Source of the DNA: Bordetella genomosp. 4
GTDB taxonomy: Bacteria; Pseudomonadota; Gammaproteobacteria; Burkholderiales; Burkholderiaceae_B
Direction of reading: 5' to 3'
DNA: 64,000 nucleotides
Assembly: GCF_002261185.1 (NCBI RefSeq)
Contig: NZ_NEVQ01000013.1
Location: 868,001-932,000 of the forward strand
The notes below the pieces were generated by a model. The model was not told where the DNA came from and did not search any database. It saw nothing but the letters and a program-made list of their open reading frames with translations. Below are positions 36,518 through 45,832 of the stretch, piece after piece. The position numbers were made by a program, and so were the translations under genes. How positions within the stretch are numbered: the first letter of the stretch is position 1; each line of letters begins with the position of its first letter.

Positions 36518-37747
36518 TCACCCGCGCGCCATCAACCTCTCATCCACCACTTCAATCCAATGCCGCACCGGCACATCCGTCCCGCTCTGCAAATGCGACA
36601 CACACCCAATATTCGACGAAACAATCACCGACGGCTCAGTCTGTGAAATCGCCGCAAGCTTGCGATCCCGCAACGTCAACGCCATCTCCGGATTCAACAC
36701 CGAATACGCTCCTGCCGACCCGCAGCACAGATGCGTATCCGCAAACGGCTGCAACTCAAAGCCCAAATCACGAAGCAGCCTTTCGCTCAACGGGCGCAAC
36801 CCTTGCCAATGCTGCAAGGTACATGGAGGATGAAACGCCGCACGCCCACCCGGCGCCAGCCGCGCACGCAGCAACTCAGCATGCGGCGCAACGATTTCCG
36901 CGACGTCCTTGACTAAAGACACAATGCGTTCCGCACGACTAGCGTAATTAGCATCATGGCGTAAATGGTGCGCGTACTCCTTCACCATCGCCCCGCAGCC
37001 AGACGCATTCATCACAATCGCCTCAACGTTGCCTGCGTCGATCAGAGGCCACCAGGCATCGATGTTGGCGCGCATCTGATCCAGCGCGTCTGCCTGCGCA
37101 TCGAGGTGAAAATTCACGGCGCCACAGCATCCCGCGCCGGGTGCCAGCCGTGCACCAATGCCTATCGCATCGAGCACTCGGATCGTCGCTGCGTCGATAG
37201 TCGGCATCATGGAAGGCTGCACACAGCCGGTCAGCATCAGCACCTGGCGTGTGTGCTGTGCCACCGATGGCAACTGCCCTGGATCACGACGCGCCGGAAC
37301 CTTGCGCTTGAGCGTATCCGGCAACACATGACGCAGCGCCTGCCCCAGACGCATCGCAGGGCCGAACAACGACGAATTAATGCCTTTACGCAACAACAGG
37401 CGGCGCATACGGTCAGACCAAGACCGGCTGACCTTCTGATCTACCAAGTGGCGGCCGATATCGATCAGATGCCCATACTGCACACCCGACGGACACGTGG
37501 TTTCGCAGTTGCGGCATGTCAGGCATCGGTCCAGATGCTGTTGCGTGGCCTGCGTGGGCTCCGCGCCCTCCAGAACCTGCTTGATCAAATAGATGCGACC
37601 GCGCGGGCTGTCGAGCTCGTCGCCCAGCACCTGATAGGTCGGACACGTCGCCGTGCAAAATCCGCAGTGCACGCAACGACGCAGAATGGCGTCGGCCTCT
37701 CGGCCCTCATTCGTATCTCGCACCCACGAAGCTAAATTGGTCTGCAT
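36518..37747 (-). CDS. glcF: glycolate oxidase iron-sulfur subunit GlcF
   Basis: 409 residues. Two 4Fe-4S motifs, CVHCGFCTATCPTY (about 26-39) and CLTCRNCETTCPSG (about 75-88), are followed by two CCG domains, seen as GCVQPSMMPTIDAA, GAGCCGAVNFH and HLCCGSAG. GlcF passes electrons from the flavoprotein subunits to the respiratory chain. It is the last gene of glcDEF, 6 nt after glcE. The 54 nt downstream lead to palindromic element A. Confidence 0.94.
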   Translation of the reverse strand: MQTNLASWVRDTNEGREADAILRRCVHCGFCTATCPTYQVLGDELDSPRGRIYLIKQVLEGAEPTQATQQHLDRCLTCRNCETTCPSGVQYGHLIDIGRHLVDQKVSRSWSDRMRRLLLRKGINSSLFGPAMRLGQALRHVLPDTLKRKVPARRDPGQLPSVAQHTRQVLMLTGCVQPSMMPTIDAATIRVLDAIGIGARLAPGAGCCGAVNFHLDAQADALDQMRANIDAWWPLIDAGNVEAIVMNASGCGAMVKEYAHHLRHDANYASRAERIVSLVKDVAEIVAPHAELLRARLAPGGRAAFHPPCTLQHWQGLRPLSERLLRDLGFELQPFADTHLCCGSAGAYSVLNPEMALTLRDRKLAAISQTEPSVIVSSNIGCVSHLQSGTDVPVRHWIEVVDERLMARG

Positions 37748-37753
37748 GCTGCG

Positions 37754-38953
37754 CTATAGCTCCAACACCAGTCGGCCGGGATTGAATAATCCCGCAGGAT
37801 CCAGCTCTTGTTTCAATCGCCGTGTGATGGCAGCAACACCGGACGATAGAGGATGAAAGACCCCATCGGCCGGAATCGCGCTCCCGGCAGAACGGAACAA
37901 GGTGGCATGCCCGCCTAATTGCTCCGCCCTCGCCCGCACGGCCTGCGCATCGAGATTGCCGCTCAGCCAACGCTGGCCGCCGCCCCACTCTACCAATGTC
38001 GGCACGCCAAAGTCCTGGGCCGGTGTGGTCGGAGGCAGCGCGACGCGCCACAGAGGTCGATCTGATTTGAAAAAAGGATGCACCTGTTCGCGTAACGACG
38101 TCCACCACAGATGGGCTTGCTCAGCGTCCAACTCATCACCGCCTATGCTTGCCTTGGCGGCACGGATGGCAGGCGGCGCCCCTGACAGCCGCACGGTGAC
38201 ATAGCCTGCGGTGTTGGCGGTGCGGGCAGCGTTGGCCATATCCGCAGCGTCAGCACCAATGGCCGCCTCGGCACCATGATCCGCCTGTGCAGTGCCAGCG
38301 TCGTAGCCATCAGCCGGACTCCAGCTCGTCGCCGAGATCGCCAATGGTTGACTGCGCCATTGCGCAAAGTACGTCAGCGCCTCTTGCTGCGTCGCCTCGA
38401 ATCGCAAGCTGCACTCTTCGAACGGTTTGGGCAGGACCTTGAGAGAAACATCTACGATCGCTCCAAAGATGCCCAACGATCCCGCAAGCAGGCGCGATAC
38501 GTCATAGCCTGCCACGTTTTTCATGACCTCTCCGCCGAATGACAGGAGACGGCCTTGCGAATCCAGCAGGCGCGCGCCCAACACAAAGTCGCGCACGCTG
38601 CCCGCCGTCATGCGGCGCGGGCCAGCCAAGCCGGCCGCCACGCATCCGCCGACCGTGGCCGTGGGGCTGAAATGGGGCGGCTCGAACGCCAGCATTTGGC
38701 CGTGTTCGGCCAGTTCGGCCTCGAGCATGGCCAGAGGCGTGCCGGCGCGCACCGTCACGACGAGCTCAGACGGCTGATAATTGATGATGCCGTTATAGGC
38801 GGTCATGTCCAACAGGCAATGCCCGTCTTGCGGCGTCACTGGGCGGTGATTGCCGTAAAACGATTTGCTGCCGCCGCCACAGACAAATAACGGCTTGTGA
38901 CCGGCGTGCGCCGTCATGACCTGATCACACAGCTCCGACAGAACGAATTCCAT
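37754..38953 (-). CDS. glcE: glycolate oxidase FAD-binding subunit GlcE
   Basis: 399 residues. A PCMH-type FAD-binding fold is visible in KPLFVCGGGSKSFYG, VTVRAGTPLAMLEAELAEHG, and GGCVAAGLAGPRRM. A stretch of about 30 residues rich in Ala and Asp near position 240 (ADHGAEAAIGADAADMANAA) is a low-complexity insertion that I would not expect in the E. coli protein. It is the middle gene of glcDEF, 11 nt after glcD. It partners with GlcD and GlcF to oxidise glycolate to glyoxylate. Confidence 0.93.
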   Translation of the reverse strand: MEFVLSELCDQVMTAHAGHKPLFVCGGGSKSFYGNHRPVTPQDGHCLLDMTAYNGIINYQPSELVVTVRAGTPLAMLEAELAEHGQMLAFEPPHFSPTATVGGCVAAGLAGPRRMTAGSVRDFVLGARLLDSQGRLLSFGGEVMKNVAGYDVSRLLAGSLGIFGAIVDVSLKVLPKPFEECSLRFEATQQEALTYFAQWRSQPLAISATSWSPADGYDAGTAQADHGAEAAIGADAADMANAARTANTAGYVTVRLSGAPPAIRAAKASIGGDELDAEQAHLWWTSLREQVHPFFKSDRPLWRVALPPTTPAQDFGVPTLVEWGGGQRWLSGNLDAQAVRARAEQLGGHATLFRSAGSAIPADGVFHPLSSGVAAITRRLKQELDPAGLFNPGRLVLEL

Positions 38954-38964
38954 ACGCGCCGGAC

Positions 38965-40464
38965 CTAAAAGCGCGAGAGATCGGGAAATCGCAGCTCTCC
39001 GCCGTGTACATGCATCTTGCCGTATTCGGCGCAGCGTGCCAGGGTCGGAATGACTTTTTCAGGATTTAACAGACCGGGCGGATCAAACGCCCGCTTGACA
39101 GCCAGAAATGCCTCCAGCTCATCACGCGAAAATTGCACGCACATTTGATTTATCTTCTCCATACCCACCCCGTGTTCCCCAGTCAGGGTGCCTCCTACTT
39201 GCACGCACAATTCGAGAATTGCCGCGCCAAATTTTTCTGCCCGCTCGACCTCGTCGGGCTTGTTTGAATCGAACAAAATCAGCGGATGCAGATTGCCGTC
39301 GCCCGCATGAAAGACATTCGCGCAACGCAGCTCAAACTCGTCTTCCATTTGCTCGATCGCGCCCAGCACACGCGCCAGATGACGGCGAGGGATGGTGCCA
39401 TCCATGCAATAGTAGTCAGGCGAAATACGCCCTGCTGCAGGAAAGGCATTCTTGCGTCCGGCCCAGAACAACAAGCGCTCGGCCTCATCGCGCGAGACTT
39501 GCAAACGCGTCGCACCGGCCTGGCCAAAAATAGCCTCCATGTGCTCGATCTCGTGCGCAACCTCTTCGATTGTGCCGTCGGACTCGCACAGCAGAATGGC
39601 CTGTGCCGTCACGTCATAGCCGGCGTTCACAAAAGGCTCGACCATTTGCACGGCTCGGCGGTCCATCATTTCCAGGCCTGCAGGAATGATGCCGGCCGCA
39701 ATCACATCGGTCACCGCCTGTCCTGCGGCCTCGACACTGGAAAAACTGGCCATGACGACCTGAGCACATGCGGGCTTTGGGATGAGCTTGACGGTGATTT
39801 CGGTCACCACACCCAGCATGCCCTCGGAACCGATGAACAAGGCCAGCAGATCCAGACCCGGTGCATCCGGCGCCTCGGATCCCAACTCGACTACCTCTCC
39901 ATCCACGGTCACCACGCGCACTCGCAATACATTGTGAACCGTGAGACCGTACTTCAGGCAATGCACGCCCCCGGAGTTCTCCGCCACATTGCCGCCGATG
40001 GAACAGGCGATCTGGCTGGACGGATCTGGTGCGTAATACAGACCATGAGGCGCCGCAGCCTCGGAAATCGCCAGGTTGCGTACACCAGGCTCAACCACCG
40101 CCGTGGCGCTGACGGGATCCACTCGCCGAATGCGGTTGAATTTCGCCAGGCCCAGCAGCACGCCTTGTGCGTGCGGCATGGCGCCGCCGGATAGACCTGT
40201 GCCTGCGCCGCGGGCCACGATAGGAACACTCAACCGTTTGCAGACTCGCATGACGGCAATGACCTGCTCCTCGGTCTCGGGCAACACCACAATAGGCGGC
40301 AATGCTCGATAGAGAGACAAGCCATCGCATTCGTAAGGACGCGTGTCCTCCTCGCGATGCAGGATGCAATGCGTGGGCAATACACTGTGCAGCGCGTCCA
40401 GAACCGGACTCGCAGAAAACGATTGCTCGGTGTGACGCAAATTGGGCTCAACCAATGAGTTCAT
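38965..40464 (-). CDS. glcD: glycolate oxidase FAD subunit GlcD
   Basis: 499 residues from the ATG at 40464 (MNSLVEPNLRHTEQSFSASP), matching the family length; the frame extends 20 codons further up without a good start. FAD-binding PCMH blocks PIVARGAGTGLSGGAMPHAQG and CSIGGNVAENSGGVHCLKYG are present, and the C-domain ends with GEHGVGMEKINQMCVQFS and FDPPGLLNPEKV. It is the catalytic subunit oxidising glycolate, and perhaps D-lactate, at the membrane. Confidence 0.94.
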   Translation of the reverse strand: MNSLVEPNLRHTEQSFSASPVLDALHSVLPTHCILHREEDTRPYECDGLSLYRALPPIVVLPETEEQVIAVMRVCKRLSVPIVARGAGTGLSGGAMPHAQGVLLGLAKFNRIRRVDPVSATAVVEPGVRNLAISEAAAPHGLYYAPDPSSQIACSIGGNVAENSGGVHCLKYGLTVHNVLRVRVVTVDGEVVELGSEAPDAPGLDLLALFIGSEGMLGVVTEITVKLIPKPACAQVVMASFSSVEAAGQAVTDVIAAGIIPAGLEMMDRRAVQMVEPFVNAGYDVTAQAILLCESDGTIEEVAHEIEHMEAIFGQAGATRLQVSRDEAERLLFWAGRKNAFPAAGRISPDYYCMDGTIPRRHLARVLGAIEQMEDEFELRCANVFHAGDGNLHPLILFDSNKPDEVERAEKFGAAILELCVQVGGTLTGEHGVGMEKINQMCVQFSRDELEAFLAVKRAFDPPGLLNPEKVIPTLARCAEYGKMHVHGGELRFPDLSRF

Positions 40465-40572
40465 CTGTACACAATAGCGTGTCGCTATCAATCGTGGCAG
40501 AGCGGATTTACCCGCATCCGCCACATCATCCTTGTCCCAGCCGGCAGCTTTACAAGCTGCGGCCCCCGCGGT

Positions 40573-41982
40573 TTACCAGTTGATGATTTTGCCGGGATTG
40601 AGGATGTTATTGGGATCGAAGGCGTGTTTCAGGCTACGCATCAGCGCCAGCGCGTCTTCGCCGTGCTCTTCTGCCATGAATTGCATCTTGTGCAGACCAA
40701 TCCCGTGCTCGCCGGTGCATGTGCCATCGGCAGCGATCGCACGCCGGACCAAATTGTGATTAATCGTTTCCGATTCGCGCCACTGGGCCTCATTGTCGGG
40801 ATCCAACAACATCAGCACGTGAAAATTACCGTCTCCGACGTGGCCGACGATCGTGTAGGGAAAGCTGGCGCGATCCAGTTCCTCAACCGTCTCTCGCACG
40901 CAATCGGCCAGACGGGAAATAGGCACGCACACATCGGTCGTGCTCGCCCGGCATCCCGGCCGCAGTTGCAGGCCGGCAAAATAGGCAGCATGCCGTGCCG
41001 CCCACAAGCGGCTGCGATCCTCGGGACGCTCGGCCCATTCGAAATCCATGCCGCCATGATCGGCCGTAATACCCTGCACGATCTCGGCTTGCTCTTGCAC
41101 GCCAGCCGGGCTGCCGTGGAACTCGAACACCAGCAATGGTGTCTCGCGCAGCGTCAGCTTGCTGTGCAGATTGACCGAGCGCACGGCGGCCTCGTCCATG
41201 AACTCGACGCGCGCCACCGGCACACCCATCTGGATGATTTCGATCACGCTTTGCACCGCGTCGTTCAACGACGGGAAATTGCAGATAGCTGCGGACACCG
41301 CCTCGGGCTGCGGATACAAGCGCACCGTGACTTCCGTAATGATGCCCAGCGTGCCTTCGCTGCCAACAAAGATACGCGTCAGGTCGTAGCCTGCCGACGA
41401 TTTGCGGGCGCGGCTCGCGGTACGAACGATACGGCCGTCGGCCGTCACCACCGTCAACGACACCACGTTTTCGCGCATGGTGCCGTAACGCACCGCATTG
41501 GTGCCCGAGGCTCGCGTAGCCGCCATGCCGCCCAGACTGGCATCGGCGCCCGGATCAATGGGGAAAAACAAACCGGTATCGCGGATCTCTTCGTTCAGTT
41601 GCTTGCGTGTCACGCCCGCCTGCACCGTCGCGGTCAGGTCTTCTGCGTTGACCGCCAGCAACTGGTTCATCTGCGACAGGTCAATACTGATACCGCCCTG
41701 GATCGCCAGCAAATGCCCTTCGATCGATGACCCTGCACCGTAGGGAATCAGCGGCACGCGGTGTTCGTTGCACAACCGCGCGACCGCAGCGACCTCTTCG
41801 GTGCTTTGCGCAAAAACCACCGCATCCGGCAGCATGGGCGGATACGGCGACTCGTCGCGGCCGTGATGCTCGCGCACAGCCTCGGCCACAGAGAGACGAT
41901 CCGCAAACCGCTCGCGCAGAGCATCCAGACAGGCAGCGGGAACAGGTCGGCGCAAAGATTCGGTATGGGCAGGAGCATTCAT
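40573..41982 (-). CDS. FAD-binding oxidoreductase, D-lactate dehydrogenase (cytochrome) type
   Basis: 469 residues from the ATG at 41982. It is a second member of the GlcD/Dld superfamily: PLIPYGAGSSIEGHLLAIQG near 90, ASLGGMAATRASGTNAVRYG near 150 and C-terminal GEHGIGLHKMQFM and FDPNNILNPGKI. The block RPGCRASTTDVCVPIS is typical of cytochrome-linked D-lactate dehydrogenases. It lies 108 nt upstream of glcD on the same strand, so it may belong to one 2-hydroxyacid oxidation block; the true substrate could also be another 2-hydroxyacid. Confidence 0.88.
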   Translation of the reverse strand: MNAPAHTESLRRPVPAACLDALRERFADRLSVAEAVREHHGRDESPYPPMLPDAVVFAQSTEEVAAVARLCNEHRVPLIPYGAGSSIEGHLLAIQGGISIDLSQMNQLLAVNAEDLTATVQAGVTRKQLNEEIRDTGLFFPIDPGADASLGGMAATRASGTNAVRYGTMRENVVSLTVVTADGRIVRTASRARKSSAGYDLTRIFVGSEGTLGIITEVTVRLYPQPEAVSAAICNFPSLNDAVQSVIEIIQMGVPVARVEFMDEAAVRSVNLHSKLTLRETPLLVFEFHGSPAGVQEQAEIVQGITADHGGMDFEWAERPEDRSRLWAARHAAYFAGLQLRPGCRASTTDVCVPISRLADCVRETVEELDRASFPYTIVGHVGDGNFHVLMLLDPDNEAQWRESETINHNLVRRAIAADGTCTGEHGIGLHKMQFMAEEHGEDALALMRSLKHAFDPNNILNPGKIINW

Positions 41983-42033
41983 GGCAGGCAACAGCGTAGA
42001 AAGTAAAAAACCTATTCTACGCCTTGCGCGGCA

Positions 42034-43107
42034 TCATTTCCCCACAACTGCCGCGGCCAGCCGCCGGGCTTTCACTGCCCCCGCGAGCCGCTCCAATACC
42101 GCCACCGAAGCATCCCAATCGATGCAGCCATCGGTGATGCTCTGGCCATACACCAGCGGCTCGCCCGGCACCATATCCTGACGGCCGGCGACCAGGTGGC
42201 TTTCGATCATCAGGCCGACAATACGCGTGTCGCCGGCTTCGAGCTGACGTGCGACATCATCCACGACCAAGGGTTGGTTTTCCGGTTTTTTGCTGCTGTT
42301 AGCGTGACTGGCATCGATCATCACGCGCTGCGCGAGACCGGATTTCGCCATATCCGCGCAGGCTGCGGAGACACTGGCCGCATCATAATTAGGCGTCTTG
42401 CCGCCGCGCAGAATCACGTGGCAGTCCTCGTTGCCAGCCGTCGAGACAATGGCCGAATGCCCGCCTTTGGTCACCGACAGGAAATGATGGGGCTGTGATG
42501 CCGCCTTGATCGCGTCCACTGCGATCTTCACATTGCCGTCCGTGCCATTCTTGAAGCCGACCGGACACGACAGGCCGGAAGCCAGCTCGCGGTGAACTTG
42601 GCTTTCGGTCGTACGCGCCCCGATGGCGCCCCAGGACACCAGGTCGGCGATGTACTGCGGCGTGATCATATCCAGAAACTCGCAGCCCGCCGGCAGCCCC
42701 TGGCTATTGATGTCCAGCAACAACTCACGGGCGACACGAATGCCGCGATTGATGTCGAAACTGCCGTCCAGGCCCGGATCGTTGATCAATCCCTTCCAGC
42801 CCACGGTCGTGCGAGGCTTTTCGAAATACACACGCATCACGACTTCCAGCTCACCCTTCAGGCGATCGCGTACCGGCTTCAGGCGTTGGGCGTATTCGAG
42901 GGCGGCCTTGGTGTCGTGAATCGAACACGGCCCGATGACCACGATCAAACGGTCATCCATGCCATGCAAAATGCGGTGCATTGCCTGGCGCGCGGCGAAT
43001 ACCGTTTCAGATGCCTCCTGAGTGCAGGAAAACTCGCGCATGACGTGCGAGGGCGGATTCAGTTCTTTGATTTCGCGGATGCGAAGATCGTCAGTATTGT
43101 GTGACAC
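42034..43107 (-). CDS. aroG: 3-deoxy-7-phosphoheptulonate synthase, class I (AroG/F/H type)
   Basis: 357 residues from the GTG at 43107, which has AGGAG about 8 nt upstream; an upstream in-frame start lacks support. Family blocks GPCSIHD (about 59), MRVYFEKPRTTVGWKG, TESQVHRELASGLSCPVGFK and DASHANSSKKPENQ are intact. It condenses PEP with erythrose-4-phosphate, the first step to aromatic amino acids. The leader holds a Phe/Tyr-rich peptide and terminator (listed separately), so expression is probably controlled by charged tRNA-Phe or tRNA-Tyr. It is the start of a transcript running toward the FAD oxidoreductase gene. Confidence 0.95.
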   Translation of the reverse strand: MSHNTDDLRIREIKELNPPSHVMREFSCTQEASETVFAARQAMHRILHGMDDRLIVVIGPCSIHDTKAALEYAQRLKPVRDRLKGELEVVMRVYFEKPRTTVGWKGLINDPGLDGSFDINRGIRVARELLLDINSQGLPAGCEFLDMITPQYIADLVSWGAIGARTTESQVHRELASGLSCPVGFKNGTDGNVKIAVDAIKAASQPHHFLSVTKGGHSAIVSTAGNEDCHVILRGGKTPNYDAASVSAACADMAKSGLAQRVMIDASHANSSKKPENQPLVVDDVARQLEAGDTRIVGLMIESHLVAGRQDMVPGEPLVYGQSITDGCIDWDASVAVLERLAGAVKARRLAAAVVGK

Positions 43108-43143
43108 GAGAGACTCCTGGGTGACCCACCAGGCTGGCGGCAC

Positions 43144-43177
43144 AAAAAAGCCGCCAGGGCAGCTGGCGGCTTTTTTT
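43144..43177 (-). terminator. attenuator terminator in the aroG leader
   Basis: GCCGCCAG / CTGGCGGC stem of 8 bp with a 5-nt loop, flanked by an A-run and a T-run, 37 nt upstream of the aroG start and 18 nt after the leader-peptide stop. Its 5' arm on the minus strand (CCGCCAGC, 43162-43169) is complementary to GCTGGCGG at 43219-43226 inside the leader-peptide gene, which would form the antiterminator. Confidence 0.85.
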
Positions 43178-43195
43178 AAGGAATTTTGTACGACT

Positions 43196-43279
43196 TTAGT
43201 TTAAGTGCGTCCCTTCCTCCGCCAGCGGCTTCAGAAAACCAAAAAAATAAAAGTAAAAGGCGGGGGACGCGAATTTCAT
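43196..43279 (-). CDS. aroG leader peptide (Phe/Tyr attenuator)
   Basis: A 27-residue ORF, MKFASPA followed by the run FYFYFFGF, then LKPLAEEGTHLN and TAA. Six of the eight residues in that run are Phe or Tyr codons in close succession plus an earlier Phe, the pattern of pheL-type leaders. The stop lies 18 nt before the attenuator hairpin. A stall at these codons would leave 43219-43226 free to form the antiterminator. The start codon has no good Shine-Dalgarno, and the candidate promoter would put transcription start almost at the ATG, so translation may be leaderless or start from an upstream transcript. Confidence 0.8.
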   Translation of the reverse strand: MKFASPAFYFYFFGFLKPLAEEGTHLN

Positions 43280-43287
43280 AGGGAAAG

Positions 43288-43317
43288 ACTCTAGCACAAA
43301 TTTCCGAACATCGTCTA
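43288..43317 (-). promoter_or_regulatory. candidate promoter of the aroG leader
   Basis: On the minus strand TAGACG (43312-43317), an 18-nt spacer, and TAGAGT (43288-43293), each matching four of six consensus positions. The start would fall 1-3 nt before the leader-peptide ATG. Confidence 0.3.
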
Positions 43318-43392
43318 CGACTTTTGAGAACCAGGAGCCTTCAGGGATTAGACTGCCACCCCTGACGCAGAAACCCTGCCCCCGGCCGCAAG

Positions 43393-44853
43393 TCAGGCTG
43401 TTCCGCCCACGGTCAGGCCGTCCATGCGCACCGTAGGCATCCCGACCCCTACTGGCACACTCTGACCATCTTTGCCGCACGTGCCAACCCCGGAATCCAA
43501 CTGCAGGTCGTTACCGATCAGGCTGACCTGGTTCATGGCGTCTGGTCCGTTACCGATCAGCGTGGCACCCTTGACCGGATAGGTGATTTTGCCGTTTTCG
43601 ATCATGTAGGCCTCGGAAGCCGAGAACACGAACTTGCCGTTGGTGATGTCGACTTGCCCGCCACCGAAATTCGCGGCATAAAGCCCATGCTTGACCGAGG
43701 CGATGATTTCCTCGGGCGGGGTTTGGCCAGCCAACATATACGTGTTGGTCATACGGGGCATGGGCAGATGCGCAAAGGATTCGCGCCGGCCATTACCGGT
43801 AGCGGACGTTTTCATCAAACGAGCGTTCAGCGTGTCTTGCATGTATCCGCGCAGGAAACCGTCCTCAATGAGCACGTTGCGCTGTGTAGCATTGCCTTCG
43901 TCGTCGATGTTCAACGAACCGCGGCGGTCCGGCAGTGTGCCGTCATCCACCACTGTTACGCCCTTGGATGCCACGCGCTCGCCGATACGGCCTGAAAACA
44001 CGCTGGAACCCTTGCGATTGAAGTCGCCTTCCAGGCCATGACCGACCGCCTCGTGCAGCAAAATGCCCGGCCAGCCCGAGCCCAGCACCACCGTCATTTC
44101 ACCAGCGGGAGCAGGACGCGCCTCCAGGTTGACCATGGCCTCGTGCACCGCGCGTTCTACATAGCCTTTCAGGATTTCGTCGGAGAAATAGGCCAACCCG
44201 GTGCGGCCACCGCCACCGGCGTGTCCCATCTCGCGACGGCCATTGCGCTCGGCGATCACCGTCAGCGACAAACGCACCAGCGGGCGCACATCAGCGGCCA
44301 AGCGGCCATCGCTACCCGCCACCAGAATCACGTCATATTCCGCCCCCAGGCCTGCCATGACCTGGATGACATGCGGATCCCGCGCGCGCGCCATCCGCTC
44401 AACGCGTTCCAGCAATGCCACTTTGTCCGGTGCGCTCAGCGTCGTCAGCGGATCCAGGTCGGCATACAGGCTGCGGCCAGCCAGGGGAGGAACCTGGGCG
44501 GCAACTTTGACTTTGCCGGCGCCACGGCGGGCAATGCCTCGCACCGTACGAGCCGACGACAATAAGGCATCGGGCGACAAGGAATCGGAATAGGCAAACG
44601 CGGTTTTCTCGCCGCTGATGGCACGCACGCCCACGCCCTGCCCAATCGAAAAACTGCCGGTTTTCACAATACCCTCTTCGAGACTCCAGCCTTCGCTACG
44701 GGTATATTGAAAATACAGATCAGCGTAATCGACCTTGTGGGTGAAAATTTCCCCCAGCGCACGCGCCATGTCGGATTCGGTCAGGCCCCAGGGGTCCAGC
44801 AATAATGACTTGGCCGTAGCCAACGATTGGATATCGGGATCGATCAGGTTCAT
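43393..44853 (-). CDS. tldD: metalloprotease TldD
   Basis: 486 residues, the full TldD length. The zinc motif HEAVGH lies near residue 266 within [20 protein letters not shown]. The TldD/TldE complex trims peptides and matures some bacteriocins; TldE (PmbA) is not in the window. Its start is 12 nt from the stop of the nitrilase-family gene, so these two form an operon. A gap of 285 nt with the aroG attenuator follows. Confidence 0.95.
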   Translation of the reverse strand: MNLIDPDIQSLATAKSLLLDPWGLTESDMARALGEIFTHKVDYADLYFQYTRSEGWSLEEGIVKTGSFSIGQGVGVRAISGEKTAFAYSDSLSPDALLSSARTVRGIARRGAGKVKVAAQVPPLAGRSLYADLDPLTTLSAPDKVALLERVERMARARDPHVIQVMAGLGAEYDVILVAGSDGRLAADVRPLVRLSLTVIAERNGRREMGHAGGGGRTGLAYFSDEILKGYVERAVHEAMVNLEARPAPAGEMTVVLGSGWPGILLHEAVGHGLEGDFNRKGSSVFSGRIGERVASKGVTVVDDGTLPDRRGSLNIDDEGNATQRNVLIEDGFLRGYMQDTLNARLMKTSATGNGRRESFAHLPMPRMTNTYMLAGQTPPEEIIASVKHGLYAANFGGGQVDITNGKFVFSASEAYMIENGKITYPVKGATLIGNGPDAMNQVSLIGNDLQLDSGVGTCGKDGQSVPVGVGMPTVRMDGLTVGGTA

Positions 44854-44865
44854 AAAATCTCTGTT

Positions 44866-45684
44866 TTACAGGACTCGGTGGCGCAACGCAGGCAGCGAGG
44901 CGCGCACTTGCGTCAGGCGCTCAGGCTCTATGGTACCGCTGACCACGCCTGGCCCCTCGGGTAACACGTCAATTATCTCGCCCCACGGGTCAATCAGCAT
45001 GGAATGTCCCCAAGTACGCCGGCCATTGACGTGATGCCCGCCCTGGGCGGCCGCCAGCACATAGCATTGGTTCTCGATGGCACGCGCCCGCAACAATAGT
45101 TCCCAATGGGCTTTGCCTGTAGTGTAGGTGAAGGCGGCCGGCACCAAAATCAAGTCCACCTGCCCCAACGCCCGATAAAGCTCGGGAAACCGCAGGTCAT
45201 AACATATCGACAAGCCGACACGCGCCCAGGGAGTCTGCACGGTCTGCACGGCGTCTCCAGGACGAATGGCAATCGATTCGTCATAAGCCTCGGCGCCGCG
45301 TTGAAAATTGAATAAATGAATTTTGTCGTATCGCGCAGCGGATTTCCCGTCTGGCCCGTAAACGAACGTGGTATTGAATACACGTCCGGCATCCGGACAT
45401 GCCAGTGGCAAGGTGCCGCCTGCCAGCCAGATCTGGTGTTTGGCGGCCTGCTCGGCCAGAAAGTCTTGAATCGGCCCCGAACCGGGTTGCTCCTTGATCT
45501 CGAGTTTCTGCAGATCAGCGGTTCCCATAAAACAAAAATATTCGGGTAACGACACCAGCTTTGCCCCCGAACCAGCCGCCCTTTCAATTAATTCGCCAGC
45601 CGCGCGCAAATTATCCTGTACGTCGGGACTGGAAACCATCTGAATAGCAGCGACTGATGTCGAATTCAATTTGGAATTACTCAT
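44866..45684 (-). CDS. carbon-nitrogen hydrolase (nitrilase superfamily amidase)
   Basis: 272 residues. The catalytic triad is complete: Glu in LPEYFCF (residue 48), Lys in RYDKIHLF (121) and Cys in ICYDLRFPE (161). WGHSMLIDPWG is the conserved C-terminal block. The closest group appears to be NIT1/NIT2-like amidases, which include deaminated-glutathione amidase and omega-amidase. It precedes tldD by 12 nt, an arrangement that is frequent in betaproteobacteria. Cytosolic. Confidence 0.9.
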   Translation of the reverse strand: MSNSKLNSTSVAAIQMVSSPDVQDNLRAAGELIERAAGSGAKLVSLPEYFCFMGTADLQKLEIKEQPGSGPIQDFLAEQAAKHQIWLAGGTLPLACPDAGRVFNTTFVYGPDGKSAARYDKIHLFNFQRGAEAYDESIAIRPGDAVQTVQTPWARVGLSICYDLRFPELYRALGQVDLILVPAAFTYTTGKAHWELLLRARAIENQCYVLAAAQGGHHVNGRRTWGHSMLIDPWGEIIDVLPEGPGVVSGTIEPERLTQVRASLPALRHRVL

Positions 45685-45832
45685 TCATTACCTACTTTTA
45701 ATGCGATGAGCTTGACTCATCCATCCATTTATGGGTTATTTTAGGTATTATTGGTGATATAGCCGTATCAAAACAATATCCCGCACACCATCCCTACTCA
45801 AAAACTGTCTGATTATTCGCCAGGACCAAGTC

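Noticed and set aside
36270-36833. 187-codon frame over element A and the glcF end
   Set aside because: It reads through a palindromic repeat and then antisense to GlcF, so it is an artefact of the repeat.
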